DNA from: Neoroseomonas oryzicola
GTDB lineage: Bacteria; Pseudomonadota; Alphaproteobacteria; Acetobacterales; Acetobacteraceae
Reading direction: 5' to 3'
DNA: 64,000 bases
NCBI RefSeq assembly: GCF_012163135.1
Contig: NZ_JAAVUP010000002.1
Coordinates: 976,793-1,040,792, forward strand
Shown here: piece by piece, positions 8,667-17,137 of the stretch
Layout: each line of letters opens with the position of its first letter
How positions within the stretch are numbered: the first letter of the stretch is position 1
Program-made: the position numbers and the translations under genes
The notes under the pieces: generated by a model
Told to the model about the DNA's origin: nothing
Databases searched by the model: none
What the model saw: only the letters and a program-made list of their open reading frames with translations

Positions 8667-10042
8667 GCGATTTCGACCTCGCCGTCATCGGCGCCGGGCC
8701 TGCGGGCATGGCCGCGGCGGTCGAGGCACGGCTCCAAGGCCTCATCGTCCTCGTCGTCGACGAGAACGCCGCCCCCGGCGGCCAGGTCTTCCGCGCCGCC
8801 GAGGCCTGCGCGCCCGACCCAGCGGTCGGACCCGACATCATGCCCGGCCTGCCGCTGATCGCCGCCTTCCGGGGCTGCGGCGCCGACTACCGTGCCGCGA
8901 CGACGCTGTGGCACCTCGACCCGGAGGAGGGCGTGCTGTCGCTCGCCGCCGCCGGCACGACGGAGACGGTCACCGCGCGGCGCGTCCTGCTCGCGACCGG
9001 CGCGCAGGAACGCCCGGTGCCGATCCCGGGCTGGACGCTGCCGGGCGTGATGGGCGCGGGGGCGGCGCAGATCCTGCTCAAGACCGCCGGGGCGGTGCCG
9101 GTGGGGCCGACCGTGCTCGCGGGGCAGGGGCCGCTGGTCTGGTTGCTCGCGGTTCAGCTCGCCCGCGCCGGTGTGGCCCCGCTGGTGCTCGAGACGCGGA
9201 CGGTGTCTATCGCCGCCGCGTTGGCCAAGGCCGGCGGCGGCCTGGTGGCCGGGCGCGGGCTGCTGGCCAAGGGGCTCTCCCTGATGGCCGAGGCGCGGCG
9301 GCGCGGCGTGCGCGTGATCCGCGGCGTGCGGGGCCTGCGCGCCGAGGGCGCCAACCGCGTCGAAAGGGTTGCCTGGGAGGGCGGCTCCGCCCCCTGCGAC
9401 ACGCTGCTGCTGCATGAGGGGGTGATCCCCTCGACCCATGTCTCGCGCGCCATCGGCCTCGACCACGCCTGGGACGCGGACCAGGCCTGCTGGCGGCCGG
9501 TGGCGGACGATTTCGGCGCGACGTCGTCCGCGCGCGTCGCGGTGGCCGGGGACGGGGCGGGCATCGGCGGCTGGCAGGCCGCCGCCGCGGCGGGCCGCCT
9601 GGCTGCCCTCGATGCCGCCCGGCGGCTCGGCGCGCTGTCCGAGGACAGCTTCGCGCGGGAGATTGCCGCGCCGCTCGCCGCCCGGCGGGCCGCGCTGGCC
9701 CTGCGGCCCTTCCTGGACGCCCTCTACGCCCCGCCGAATGCGGTCCTGACCCCGCCCGACGAGACGATCGCCTGCCGCTGCGAGGAGGTGACGGCCGGTG
9801 CCATCCGCCGCGCCGCCGCCCTTGGCGCGACCGGGCCGAACCAGCTCAAGGCCTATCTCCGCTGCGGTATGGGGCCCTGCCAGGGGCGGGTTTGCGCCCC
9901 CACCGTCGCCGCCCTGATCGCCGAGGTTCGCGGTCTCGCCCCCCAGGAGGTTCCGCCGCTGCGCCCGCGGGCGCCCTACAAGCCCGTCACGGTCGGGATG
10001 TTGGCGGCGAGTGCGGAATCCTTGCAACAGAGTGCGCCATAA
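8663..10042 (+). CDS. FAD/NAD(P)-binding oxidoreductase with BFD-like iron-sulfur domain (HcnB-like)
   Basis: A 459-residue flavoprotein. It starts at GTG in a GTGA overlap with the previous gene; all ATG-starting alternatives lie deep inside that gene. The N-terminal dinucleotide fold 'AVIGAGPAGMAAA' is followed by a second one ('VLLATGAQERPVPIPG'). The C-terminus carries a BFD-like [2Fe-2S] domain: 'CRCEEVTAGAIRRAA' then 'RCGMGPCQGRVC'. This is the HcnB/OoxA subunit architecture, moving electrons from the DadA-like subunit to an acceptor. The gene order here (catalytic, ferredoxin, large) differs from hcnABC. Confidence 0.85.
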   Translation: MSDFDLAVIGAGPAGMAAAVEARLQGLIVLVVDENAAPGGQVFRAAEACAPDPAVGPDIMPGLPLIAAFRGCGADYRAATTLWHLDPEEGVLSLAAAGTTETVTARRVLLATGAQERPVPIPGWTLPGVMGAGAAQILLKTAGAVPVGPTVLAGQGPLVWLLAVQLARAGVAPLVLETRTVSIAAALAKAGGGLVAGRGLLAKGLSLMAEARRRGVRVIRGVRGLRAEGANRVERVAWEGGSAPCDTLLLHEGVIPSTHVSRAIGLDHAWDADQACWRPVADDFGATSSARVAVAGDGAGIGGWQAAAAAGRLAALDAARRLGALSEDSFAREIAAPLAARRAALALRPFLDALYAPPNAVLTPPDETIACRCEEVTAGAIRRAAALGATGPNQLKAYLRCGMGPCQGRVCAPTVAALIAEVRGLAPQEVPPLRPRAPYKPVTVGMLAASAESLQQSAP

Positions 10043-10100
10043 CACTCCGCGGGCGCATCGTATTCTTGGCTTTTCAACGTCCGCGCCTTACGAAATCCGC

Positions 10101-11657
10101 ATGCGCGCTGTCCTTGCCCTGTCGATACTGTCCGCCACGACCTTCGCCGTCCTGCCCGCGCAGGCCCAGGCGATCGGGGGCGATGCCGCCGTCCTTGCGA
10201 CCGAGGCGGTCTCCCCCGCCGCCGTCGCCCGCCTGGCCGAGCGCCTGGCGCGGCTCGAGGAGGATGGTCTCGACCCGCGCTGGTACAACATCCCGGCCGC
10301 CGACCTCGCCGCCAGCGATCCCGCGCGCTACCGCGCCGAGACGATGCGCGCCGCGCAGGCCGCGATGCAGGACCTGCTGCTCGGCCGCGTCGCGCAGATC
10401 CGCGGCCGCGTGGACCTGCGCCGCGACCCGGCCTCGGTGCGCCTGTCTTCCTGGGTGAACGACCTCGCCACGGCGCGGGAGCCGGCCGAGGTCATCGACC
10501 GCGCTTCCGTGCTGCCCGCCGATGCCCGGGCGCTGAAGGCGGAACTGGCGCGCTACCGGGCGCTCGCCGCCGCCGGCGGCTGGCCGCGTATCACCGGGGA
10601 CCGCACCCGGACGCTCGAACCCGGCGCGACTGACCCGGTGCGCGTGCCGCAGCTGCGCGCGCGCCTCGCCTTCGTCGATCCGGCGGTGATGCAGGGGGCC
10701 TCGGCGACCAGCCCGGTCTACGACGCGCAGCTCCAGGCGGCCGCGCGCGCCTTCCAGGAACAGGAAGGGCTCGAGGCCGACGGCCGCATCGGTGCCATCA
10801 CCTGGACGGCGCTGAACCAGTCCGTCGACGAGAAGATCGCCCAGCTGCGCGTCGCGCTCGACATGCGTCGCGGCACGCCGGCGCCCGCCACGGAACGGCG
10901 CATCGAGGTGAACATCCCGCATTTCCGGCTGCACCTTCTGGAAGGCGACCGGGTGGTGCGCGACATGGCGGTGATCGTCGGCCGGCGGGACCGCCAGACG
11001 CCGATGCTCAACGTCCGCATGACCTCGGTGCAGTTCAACCCGCAATGGGGCGTGCCGGAGCGCAACGCGCGCGAGGACCTGCTGCCGCGCCTGCAGCGCA
11101 ATCCCGCCGCCGTGCAATCCGCGGGCTTCCGGCTGTATCAGCGCGTCGACGGAGAGGTGGTCGAGGTCGATCCCTCGACGGTCGACTTCAGCGCCTACAC
11201 CCGGACCAACTTCCCCTACTACATCCGCCAGGATGCGGGGGATCGTAACGCCCTCGGCCGCATCAAGTTCGTGATGCCGAACGGCGACGACATCTACATG
11301 CATGACACGCCCGACCGGCACCTGTTCACGCGGGGCCAGCGGGCCTTCTCCTCGGGCTGCATCCGGCTCGAACGGCCCATGGAGTTGCTTTCCGAGGCGC
11401 TCTCGGGCACCACGGGGTGGGACAGGACCCGGGTCGACCAGGTCCTGGCCAGCCGCCGTACCGCGAGCACGCCGATCGCGCGCTCGATCCCCGTGCGGCT
11501 GCACTACACGACCACCATCGTGGAAGGGGGCCGAGTGATCATGCGCCAGGACATCTATGGCCTCGATGCCGACTACGCCCGCGCGATGGAACGCGCGCCG
11601 GCGCAGCGGCTCGCGGCCGCCGAAGGGGGCGCGCAGCGCGGAACCGCGCTCCGCTGA
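10101..11657 (+). CDS. L,D-transpeptidase with peptidoglycan-binding domain (YcbB-like)
   Basis: A 518-residue exported cell-wall enzyme. Residues 1-25 form a signal peptide ending AQAQA. A PG_binding_1 repeat ('AFQEQEGLEADGRIGAITW') precedes the YkuD catalytic domain, whose motif comprises His401 in 'MHDTP' and the nucleophile Cys420 in 'SSGCIRLERP'. It forms 3-3 cross-links or attaches proteins to murein. The ATG at 10101 was chosen over 10011 because the signal peptide begins there. It is followed after 3 bases by a DUF882 peptidase gene, a common pairing. Confidence 0.9.
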   Translation: MRAVLALSILSATTFAVLPAQAQAIGGDAAVLATEAVSPAAVARLAERLARLEEDGLDPRWYNIPAADLAASDPARYRAETMRAAQAAMQDLLLGRVAQIRGRVDLRRDPASVRLSSWVNDLATAREPAEVIDRASVLPADARALKAELARYRALAAAGGWPRITGDRTRTLEPGATDPVRVPQLRARLAFVDPAVMQGASATSPVYDAQLQAAARAFQEQEGLEADGRIGAITWTALNQSVDEKIAQLRVALDMRRGTPAPATERRIEVNIPHFRLHLLEGDRVVRDMAVIVGRRDRQTPMLNVRMTSVQFNPQWGVPERNAREDLLPRLQRNPAAVQSAGFRLYQRVDGEVVEVDPSTVDFSAYTRTNFPYYIRQDAGDRNALGRIKFVMPNGDDIYMHDTPDRHLFTRGQRAFSSGCIRLERPMELLSEALSGTTGWDRTRVDQVLASRRTASTPIARSIPVRLHYTTTIVEGGRVIMRQDIYGLDADYARAMERAPAQRLAAAEGGAQRGTALR

Positions 11658-11660
11658 CCC

Positions 11661-12242
11661 ATGGCGAGGCTGTTTCATCCGTTCGCGTGCCCGTGCTGTG
11701 CGCCGGGCGCGCCGAACCGGCGTGAGGTCATCAAGGCGGCGCTGGGCGGGCTTGCCGCCCTGGCCGTGACCCCCGCCGCGGTGCAGGCCCAGATGGGCGG
11801 CACCCGTGTCGTCCGCATCAAGCGGGTGCAGACCGGCGAATCCTTCGAAGGCGTCTATTGGCGCGACGGCCGTTACGACCGCGATGCGCTGCGGCGCCTC
11901 GACGTCGTGTTGCGCGACCCGTCCATGGACGAGACGACGCCGATGGATCCCCGCCTGTTCGACGTGCTGAACGTCGTCGCGACGCGCCTCGATTCCGACG
12001 AATCCTTCGAGGTGATCAGCGGCTACCGGGCGCCCGAGACGAATGCCGCCCGGGCGCGGCAGTCGCGGCGCGTCTCCCGCGTGTCGCTGCACATGTCGGG
12101 CATGGCCGCCGATGTGCGGCTGCCCGGGCGCCAGGCGATCGCCATCGCGCGGCTCGCGGCGGACATGCAGATCGGGGGCGTCGGGCTCTATCGCCGCGAC
12201 GGTTTCGTCCACCTCGATTGCGGGCCGGCGCGGCGTTGGTAG
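11661..12242 (+). CDS. DUF882 / YcbK-like M15 family peptidase, Tat-exported
   Basis: A 193-residue protein of the DUF882 (YcbK/MepK-like) family, related to M15 zinc D-Ala/L,D-endopeptidases. The N-terminus holds a twin-arginine-like signal ('NRREVIKAALGGLAAL'). Zinc-site motifs are visible as 'VSLHMSGMAADV' and 'GFVHLDCG'. Homologues cut 3-3 or 4-3 cross-links. It sits 3 bases downstream of the L,D-transpeptidase gene and almost certainly shares its transcript, giving a maker/cutter pair for murein remodelling. Confidence 0.88.
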   Translation: MARLFHPFACPCCAPGAPNRREVIKAALGGLAALAVTPAAVQAQMGGTRVVRIKRVQTGESFEGVYWRDGRYDRDALRRLDVVLRDPSMDETTPMDPRLFDVLNVVATRLDSDESFEVISGYRAPETNAARARQSRRVSRVSLHMSGMAADVRLPGRQAIAIARLAADMQIGGVGLYRRDGFVHLDCGPARRW

Positions 12243-12246
12243 GCGC

Positions 12247-13086
12247 CTAGCGCGCGTTCAGCACCCCTGCGCAGGCAGCGGGCAGTTGCGGCGCCGGGCC
12301 CTGGCGCCGCGGGCGCGGGGCGCGTGCCTCGGCCGAGAACCACCAGTCGAGGCTCGCATCGCAGCCGTCGCCCGGCGGCGGGGGCGGCGGCGCGCCGGTG
12401 CATTCCGCCTGGCCGGCGGGGCAGGGCAGGCGGATATGCATGTGGGCATCGTGGCCCCACCAGGGCCGGACGCGCCGCAGCCAGGGCTCGCCCGCGTGGC
12501 GGCGGCACAGTTCCCGCTTGATCGCGGCATTGACCAGCAGGCGGTCGATCCCGGGCTGTTCGGCGGCCAGCCGGATCAGCGCCGCATGGCGTTCGGTGAA
12601 GCGCCGCGGATCGACCCCAGACCCGTCCGGCAGCACCAGGGAGGCAGGCTGGATACCTTCCCGCTGCGCCGTCGGCAGCAGCGGCTTCACCGACAGGTCC
12701 AGCCAGATGTCGGCATCGATGCCGATCTGGTGGCTGGCATGGCCGAAGCTCATCGGCCCGCCGCGCGGCTGGGAAATGTCCCCCATCCAAAGGTCCGGGA
12801 ACCCCGCCGCGCGCGCCCGCTGCGCGAAGGTGGTCAGCCAGGCGACCATCGCCGGATGGCCCCAGTGCCGGTTGCGGCCTGTGTTCACCGCCTGCCAGCC
12901 TGGCCCGTGGTCGGGCAGTTGCACCGCGCCGGCGATGCAGCCGAGCCCCGCGCTGCCGACGATCCGCGCCGGTCCCGGCGCCGGCGCCGTCACCGCGCCC
13001 CAGAGTTCCGCCCGCGTGATCCCCTGCGCCGCCGCGGCGCCGGAGAGGATCAACGTAAGAATTGCGCCCAGCGCTGCCTTGCCCAT
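12247..13086 (-). CDS. mepA: penicillin-insensitive murein endopeptidase MepA
   Basis: A 279-residue periplasmic LAS-type zinc endopeptidase. A signal peptide ends at about residue 20 (AAAAQ). The motif 'SFGHASHQIGIDADIW' supplies the HxxxxxxxD zinc ligands and 'HDAHMHIRL' the third histidine. It cleaves D-Ala-mDap cross-links and is not inhibited by beta-lactams. The C-terminus has a proline run and a cysteine-containing tail. It converges on the DUF882 gene with 4 bases between the stop codons, so three murein-active genes lie side by side. Confidence 0.92.
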   Translation of the reverse strand: MGKAALGAILTLILSGAAAAQGITRAELWGAVTAPAPGPARIVGSAGLGCIAGAVQLPDHGPGWQAVNTGRNRHWGHPAMVAWLTTFAQRARAAGFPDLWMGDISQPRGGPMSFGHASHQIGIDADIWLDLSVKPLLPTAQREGIQPASLVLPDGSGVDPRRFTERHAALIRLAAEQPGIDRLLVNAAIKRELCRRHAGEPWLRRVRPWWGHDAHMHIRLPCPAGQAECTGAPPPPPPGDGCDASLDWWFSAEARAPRPRRQGPAPQLPAACAGVLNAR

Positions 13087-13158
13087 GCCCGATTGCTAGA
13101 GCAGATGGCGGCGGGGCGGAAATGCCCGTCATCGTGATCGCGGTCCCGGAGGATCGGT

Positions 13159-14154
13159 TTGGCCCGTTATCTTGTCACCGGCGGCGCCGGCTTCGTCGGC
13201 AGCCACGCGGTGCTGGCACTTCTCGACCGCGGGCACGAAGTCGTCGTGTTCGACAATCTCACCCAGGGCCATCGCGCGGCCGTGCCGTCGGCCGCGACGC
13301 TGGTCGAGGCCGAACTGGCCGATACGAAGCGCGTCGCGGAGGTCTTCGCCACCTGGCGCTTCGATGCGGTGCTGCATTTCGCCGCCCTGTCCATCGTCGG
13401 CGCGAGCATGCGCGAGCCGCTGCACTACATCGCCGAGAACGTCGGGCATTCGCTGCGCCTGGCGGATGCCGCGATCAAGGCCGGCTGCCTGCGCTTCGTG
13501 TTGTCGTCCACGGCCGCGCTGTTCGGCGACCCCGATCGCGTGCCGATCGACGAGGACTGTCGCATCGCCCCGTCGAATCCCTATGGCGACAGCAAGCGGA
13601 TGGTCGAGGAAGGCCTCGCCTGGGCCGGGCGCATCCACGGCCTGCGATTCGCCACGCTGCGCTACTTCAACGCCGCGGGCTCCGATCCCGCCGGCCGGGC
13701 GGGCGAGGACCACGACCCCGAGACGCATCTGGTGCCGCTCGCGATCGATGCCGCGCTCGGTCGCCGCCCGGCGCTGACCATCTTCGGCGACGACTACGCG
13801 ACGCCGGATGGCACCTGCATCCGCGACTACGTCCACGTCACCGACCTCGCCGAGGCGCACATCGCCGCCCTCGCGCGGCTCGAGACGCATGGCTCCTGCC
13901 GCTACAATGTCGGCAGCGGCATTGGCGCGTCGGTGAAGGAGGTGATCGCCGCGTTGGAGCGCGTCGGCGGCCGCCCGGTGCCGCATTCCATGGGCCCGCG
14001 CCGCGCGGGCGATCCCGCGATCCTCGTCGCCGCATCGGACCGGTTGCGCGCCGAGACCGGCTGGACGCCGAAGCATGGTTCGCTGGACGAGATCGTCCGC
14101 ACCGCCTGGGCGTGGCGCGAGGCGCACCCCAAGGGCTACGGCGACCGCGGCTGA
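13159..14154 (+). CDS. galE: UDP-glucose 4-epimerase
   Basis: A 331-residue extended SDR. '[13 protein letters not shown]' binds NAD near the N-terminus, '[10 protein letters not shown]' provides the active-site serine/threonine region, and 'YGDSK' contains the catalytic Tyr and Lys. '[16 protein letters not shown]' matches GalE. It interconverts UDP-glucose and UDP-galactose for surface polysaccharide. The start is TTG, supported by GGAGGA 7 bases upstream; no ATG fits. The last 19 bases overlap the convergent acetyltransferase gene. Confidence 0.9.
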   Translation: MARYLVTGGAGFVGSHAVLALLDRGHEVVVFDNLTQGHRAAVPSAATLVEAELADTKRVAEVFATWRFDAVLHFAALSIVGASMREPLHYIAENVGHSLRLADAAIKAGCLRFVLSSTAALFGDPDRVPIDEDCRIAPSNPYGDSKRMVEEGLAWAGRIHGLRFATLRYFNAAGSDPAGRAGEDHDPETHLVPLAIDAALGRRPALTIFGDDYATPDGTCIRDYVHVTDLAEAHIAALARLETHGSCRYNVGSGIGASVKEVIAALERVGGRPVPHSMGPRRAGDPAILVAASDRLRAETGWTPKHGSLDEIVRTAWAWREAHPKGYGDRG

Positions 14155-14777
14155 TCCCAGCGGTCGCAGAAGGCCGCGACATCGCCTGACTGGAATTCCC
14201 CGAGGCGCTCCATGATCGCCTCGAAGGGCCAGTCCCACCAGGCGATGCGCTGCAGCCGCGTGGCGATCTCCGCGGGGAAGCGCGCGCGGATCACGCGCGC
14301 CGGCACGCCGCCGACGATGGCATAGGGCGGCACGTCCTTCGCGACCACCGCGCCGGCGGCGAGCACCGCGCCGTCGCCCACGGTGACGCCGGCGAGCACC
14401 GTCACGCCGTGCCCGATCCAGACATCGTTGCCGATGCGCGTGCGGGCCGCGCGCCGGGCCGCGAAGAAGGCAGCGTCGCGCTGCTTCGTCGCGTCGTAGT
14501 ATTCGGGGCAGTAGGTGAAGCGGTGCTGCGATGGCCGGTCCATCGGATGGTTCGGCGGCCCGATGCGCACCTGCGCGGCGATGGCGCAGAACTTGCCGAT
14601 CTCGGCATCCGCGACCTGGCAGTCATGGCCGAGATAGGAGTAGTCGCCGAGCGTCGCGTAGGAGACCGCGCAGCGTTCGAGGATCTCGCAGCACGCGCCG
14701 ATCGTGGCCTCGCGCAGCTTCGCGCTCGGGTGGATGAAGGTCTCGGCGAGCTTCGGGCGCGGGGCGGGCTGGTCCAT
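14136..14777 (-). CDS. hexapeptide-repeat acetyltransferase (phosphonate-associated type)
   Basis: A 213-residue left-handed beta-helix transferase. Isoleucine-patch repeats run from about residue 12 to 160 ('[14 protein letters not shown]', '[30 protein letters not shown]'), with the VatD-type 'NHPMDRP' loop. The full-length pattern, including 'IAWWDWPFE' near the C-terminus, resembles the hexapeptide protein often found with phosphonate (phn) genes. No phn genes are seen here, so the role is open; it could acetylate a sugar or xenobiotic. It overlaps galE at the 3' end. Confidence 0.82.
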   Translation of the reverse strand: MDQPAPRPKLAETFIHPSAKLREATIGACCEILERCAVSYATLGDYSYLGHDCQVADAEIGKFCAIAAQVRIGPPNHPMDRPSQHRFTYCPEYYDATKQRDAAFFAARRAARTRIGNDVWIGHGVTVLAGVTVGDGAVLAAGAVVAKDVPPYAIVGGVPARVIRARFPAEIATRLQRIAWWDWPFEAIMERLGEFQSGDVAAFCDRWDQPRSP

Positions 14778-14931
14778 GGGCCGGGACTGGGCGCCCGCCG
14801 CGGTCCCGGGTCAATGCGGAGGACCCGCGCCGGCATCCGCTGGCGGGCGGGTTTCATCCCATCGTCACGGGCCGCCTTGCGCCCCCGCCGGGGCGTGCCC
14901 ATCGTGGGTTGAACGACCTGAGGAGACTTCC

Positions 14932-15639
14932 ATGCCCGCCCCCATCGAGGTCTGGACCTGGCCGACGCCCAACGGCCACAAGGTCCACATCATGCTCGAG
15001 GAACTCGGCCTGGCCTACACGGTGGTCCCGGTCGCGATCGGCAAGGGCGAGCAGTTCCGCCCCGAATTCCTTGCCATCACGCCGAACCACCGCATCCCCG
15101 CCATCGTCGACCCGGAAGGCCCGGGCGGGGAGCGCTTCAGCCTGTTCGAGAGCGGCGCGATCCTGATCTACCTGGCCGAGAAGGCCGGATCGGACCTGCT
15201 GCCGAAGGACCCCGCCACCCGCTACCGCTGCCTGCAATGGGTGATGTTCCAGATGGGCGGCGTCGGGCCGATGTTCGGCCAGTACAACCACTTCGCGAAC
15301 TACGCGGCGGAAAAGCTGCCCTACGCCATCGAGCGCTACACCAACGAGGTCGCGCGCCTGCACCGCGTGCTCGACAAGCGCCTGGCCGAAAGCGTCTACC
15401 TCGCGGGCCCGGACTACTCGATCGCCGACATCGCGACCTTTCCCTGGATCCGGAACCCCGACCGGCGCAACGTTGATCTCGGTCAATATCCCAACGTGAA
15501 GCGCTGGCACGATGCCATCGCCGCCCGCCCCGCCGTGCAGCGCGGCGTCGCGGTCCTGGCGGAGAACCAGCGCCGGGGCACCATGACCGACGCCGAGCGG
15601 GAGATCATGTTCGGCAAGACCCAGTTCGCGGTACGCTGA
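14932..15639 (+). CDS. glutathione S-transferase (YfcG/Ure2-like)
   Basis: A 235-residue glutathione-transferase-fold protein. The N-terminal thioredoxin-like domain has 'TWPTPNGHK' (active-site Thr/Asn type), cis-proline 'RIPAIVDPEG' and the gamma-glutamyl-binding 'FESGAILIYLAEK'. The helical C-terminal domain contains 'DYSIADIATFPW'. These features fit the Nu class (YfcG/YghU), which has disulfide-reductase and peroxidase activity. AGGAGA precedes the ATG at 14932. A second member lies at 39236-39868. Confidence 0.9.
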   Translation: MPAPIEVWTWPTPNGHKVHIMLEELGLAYTVVPVAIGKGEQFRPEFLAITPNHRIPAIVDPEGPGGERFSLFESGAILIYLAEKAGSDLLPKDPATRYRCLQWVMFQMGGVGPMFGQYNHFANYAAEKLPYAIERYTNEVARLHRVLDKRLAESVYLAGPDYSIADIATFPWIRNPDRRNVDLGQYPNVKRWHDAIAARPAVQRGVAVLAENQRRGTMTDAEREIMFGKTQFAVR

Positions 15640-15674
15640 CCCGTCCCCGGACCAACACGGACGCCAGGAACCAC

Positions 15675-16316
15675 ATGGCCGAGATCGACCATATCGTCAT
15701 CGGTGCGCGCACGCTCGACGAAGGTGCGCGCTACATCGAGGAGCTGCTGGGCGTGAAGCCCACCAAGGGCGGCGCGCATCCGGGCGTCGGCACGCACAAC
15801 ATGCTGCTGGGCATGGGCGCCAACTGCTACATCGAGCTGATCGCGCCGGATCCGGCCCAGCCCGACCCGCCGCATCCCCGGCCCTTCGACCTCGACGACG
15901 CATCGCTGAAGACCGCGCTGGAGGCCGAGCCGCGGCTGATCGCCTATGTCGCCTCGACGCCGGCGCTCGATGCCGTGGTCGCGCGGCTTGGCCCGTCCCA
16001 TGCGGGCGACATCCGCGCCATGACGCGCGGCAACCTGTCCTGGCGCATGGCCTTTCCGCCGCAGCGGCAGGACATGGACAACCTGATCCCGCCGCTGATC
16101 CAGTGGGATGGCGAGCGCGCGGCAAAGCACATCAAGGATTCGGGCTGGCGCCTGACGGGGCTCGAGGCCGAGCATCCCGATGCGGTGGCGGTCCGATCCT
16201 CGCTGACGGCGCGCGGCCTCGGCGACGCGGTGAAGGTGCGCCAGAGCCCGCATCCACGGCTGATCGCGCATCTGCGCGGCCGCGACGGGCGCGAGGTGAC
16301 GCTGACCAGCGCGTGA
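15675..16316 (+). CDS. VOC / glyoxalase-like domain protein
   Basis: A 213-residue protein beginning 'MAEIDHIVIGARTLDEGARYIEELLG', the signature of the glyoxalase-like (VOC superfamily, Glyoxalase_3) fold; 'DHIVIG' supplies a metal-binding histidine and 'CYIELIAPD' a glutamate. The enzyme activity is not known. It lies 35 bases after the glutathione transferase gene on the same strand, so a joint role in detoxification of electrophiles is plausible but unproven. Confidence 0.78.
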   Translation: MAEIDHIVIGARTLDEGARYIEELLGVKPTKGGAHPGVGTHNMLLGMGANCYIELIAPDPAQPDPPHPRPFDLDDASLKTALEAEPRLIAYVASTPALDAVVARLGPSHAGDIRAMTRGNLSWRMAFPPQRQDMDNLIPPLIQWDGERAAKHIKDSGWRLTGLEAEHPDAVAVRSSLTARGLGDAVKVRQSPHPRLIAHLRGRDGREVTLTSA

Positions 16317-16421
16317 CCGCGCCCGGCGATCACCAACCTTTTCATGTCCTGGTGAACTTGGCTGTGTAGACTCGTGCGGCGGCGCAATGCGCCACCGCAT
16401 GCGAGGAGTGGAATGGCGCCT

Positions 16422-17021
16422 TCAGACGGCCGGACGGTATCGCCAGACGCTGGCCGGCGGGAAGTTCAGCGGCGTCCAGGCCTCGCGACGACCCGTGAGC
16501 CCAAGCGTCTTCATCGGCAAAGGCGAGGTCACGCAATAGCTGTACAGCAGGAAGCCGCGGCCTGGTGCCACCGCCTCGACGGCGGCGACGAATCGCTGCT
16601 GCTGCTCGGTCGGCAGCAATACCAGCGGGATGCCGCAGATCGCCGTGCCGACCTTGCCGTGCAGGGCGGCGGGCAGCGTCTCGGGCAGGGCGAAGGCGTC
16701 GCCCTCGACCACGGTGACGCCGGGCAGGGTGCGCGCCAGGTGCTTCGCCATCTCGGGCACGATCTCGACCACCACCAGCCGGTCGGCCGGCACGCCGTTC
16801 GCGAGCAGGGCGCGCGAGATCGCGCCGGTGCCGGCGCCGAGTTCCACCACCACCTCGTCGCCGGCACGCTCGATGAGGGCCGCGATGCGGCGCCCGAGCG
16901 CCGGGGAGGACGGGACGACCGAACCCATCTGCAGCGGGTTCGCCAGCCAGCGGCGGAAGAAGAGCGCCGCGCCACTCGCCGCGCGACCTTCGGACCGGTT
17001 TCCGAGTATGATGCCCGACAT
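16422..17021 (-). CDS. SAM-dependent methyltransferase (PmtA-like phospholipid N-methyltransferase)
   Basis: A 199-residue class I methyltransferase. Motif I is 'VVELGAGTGAISRALL' and the acidic end of strand 2 is 'VVVEIVPE'; 'WLANPLQMGSVVPSSPALG' at the N-terminus is typical of alphaproteobacterial PmtA, which methylates phosphatidylethanolamine towards phosphatidylcholine. An in-frame ATG at 17069 is upstream, but GGAGAGAGG just before 17021 marks the preferred start. rRNA adenine dimethylase-like relatives are a less likely alternative. Confidence 0.75.
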   Translation of the reverse strand: MSGIILGNRSEGRAASGAALFFRRWLANPLQMGSVVPSSPALGRRIAALIERAGDEVVVELGAGTGAISRALLANGVPADRLVVVEIVPEMAKHLARTLPGVTVVEGDAFALPETLPAALHGKVGTAICGIPLVLLPTEQQQRFVAAVEAVAPGRGFLLYSYCVTSPLPMKTLGLTGRREAWTPLNFPPASVWRYRPAV

Positions 17022-17137
17022 GCCTCTCTCCGTGACAAAGCGATGACGATTCAAGGGGTTGTCATCCATCCGGTGATAGGTCGCGCATCCCGGGGCGGCC
17101 AGTTACCGTTCGGTGGCGCCGCCCGGGCGGCCGCGGC

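Noticed and set aside
7076..10045. 989-codon open frame on the minus strand
   Set aside because: It is antisense to three well-supported flavoenzyme genes; the translation is low-complexity Arg/Gly/His-rich shadow sequence without motifs.
10074..12212. 712-codon minus-strand frame
   Set aside because: Antisense to the L,D-transpeptidase and DUF882 genes; no ribosome site and no recognisable domain.
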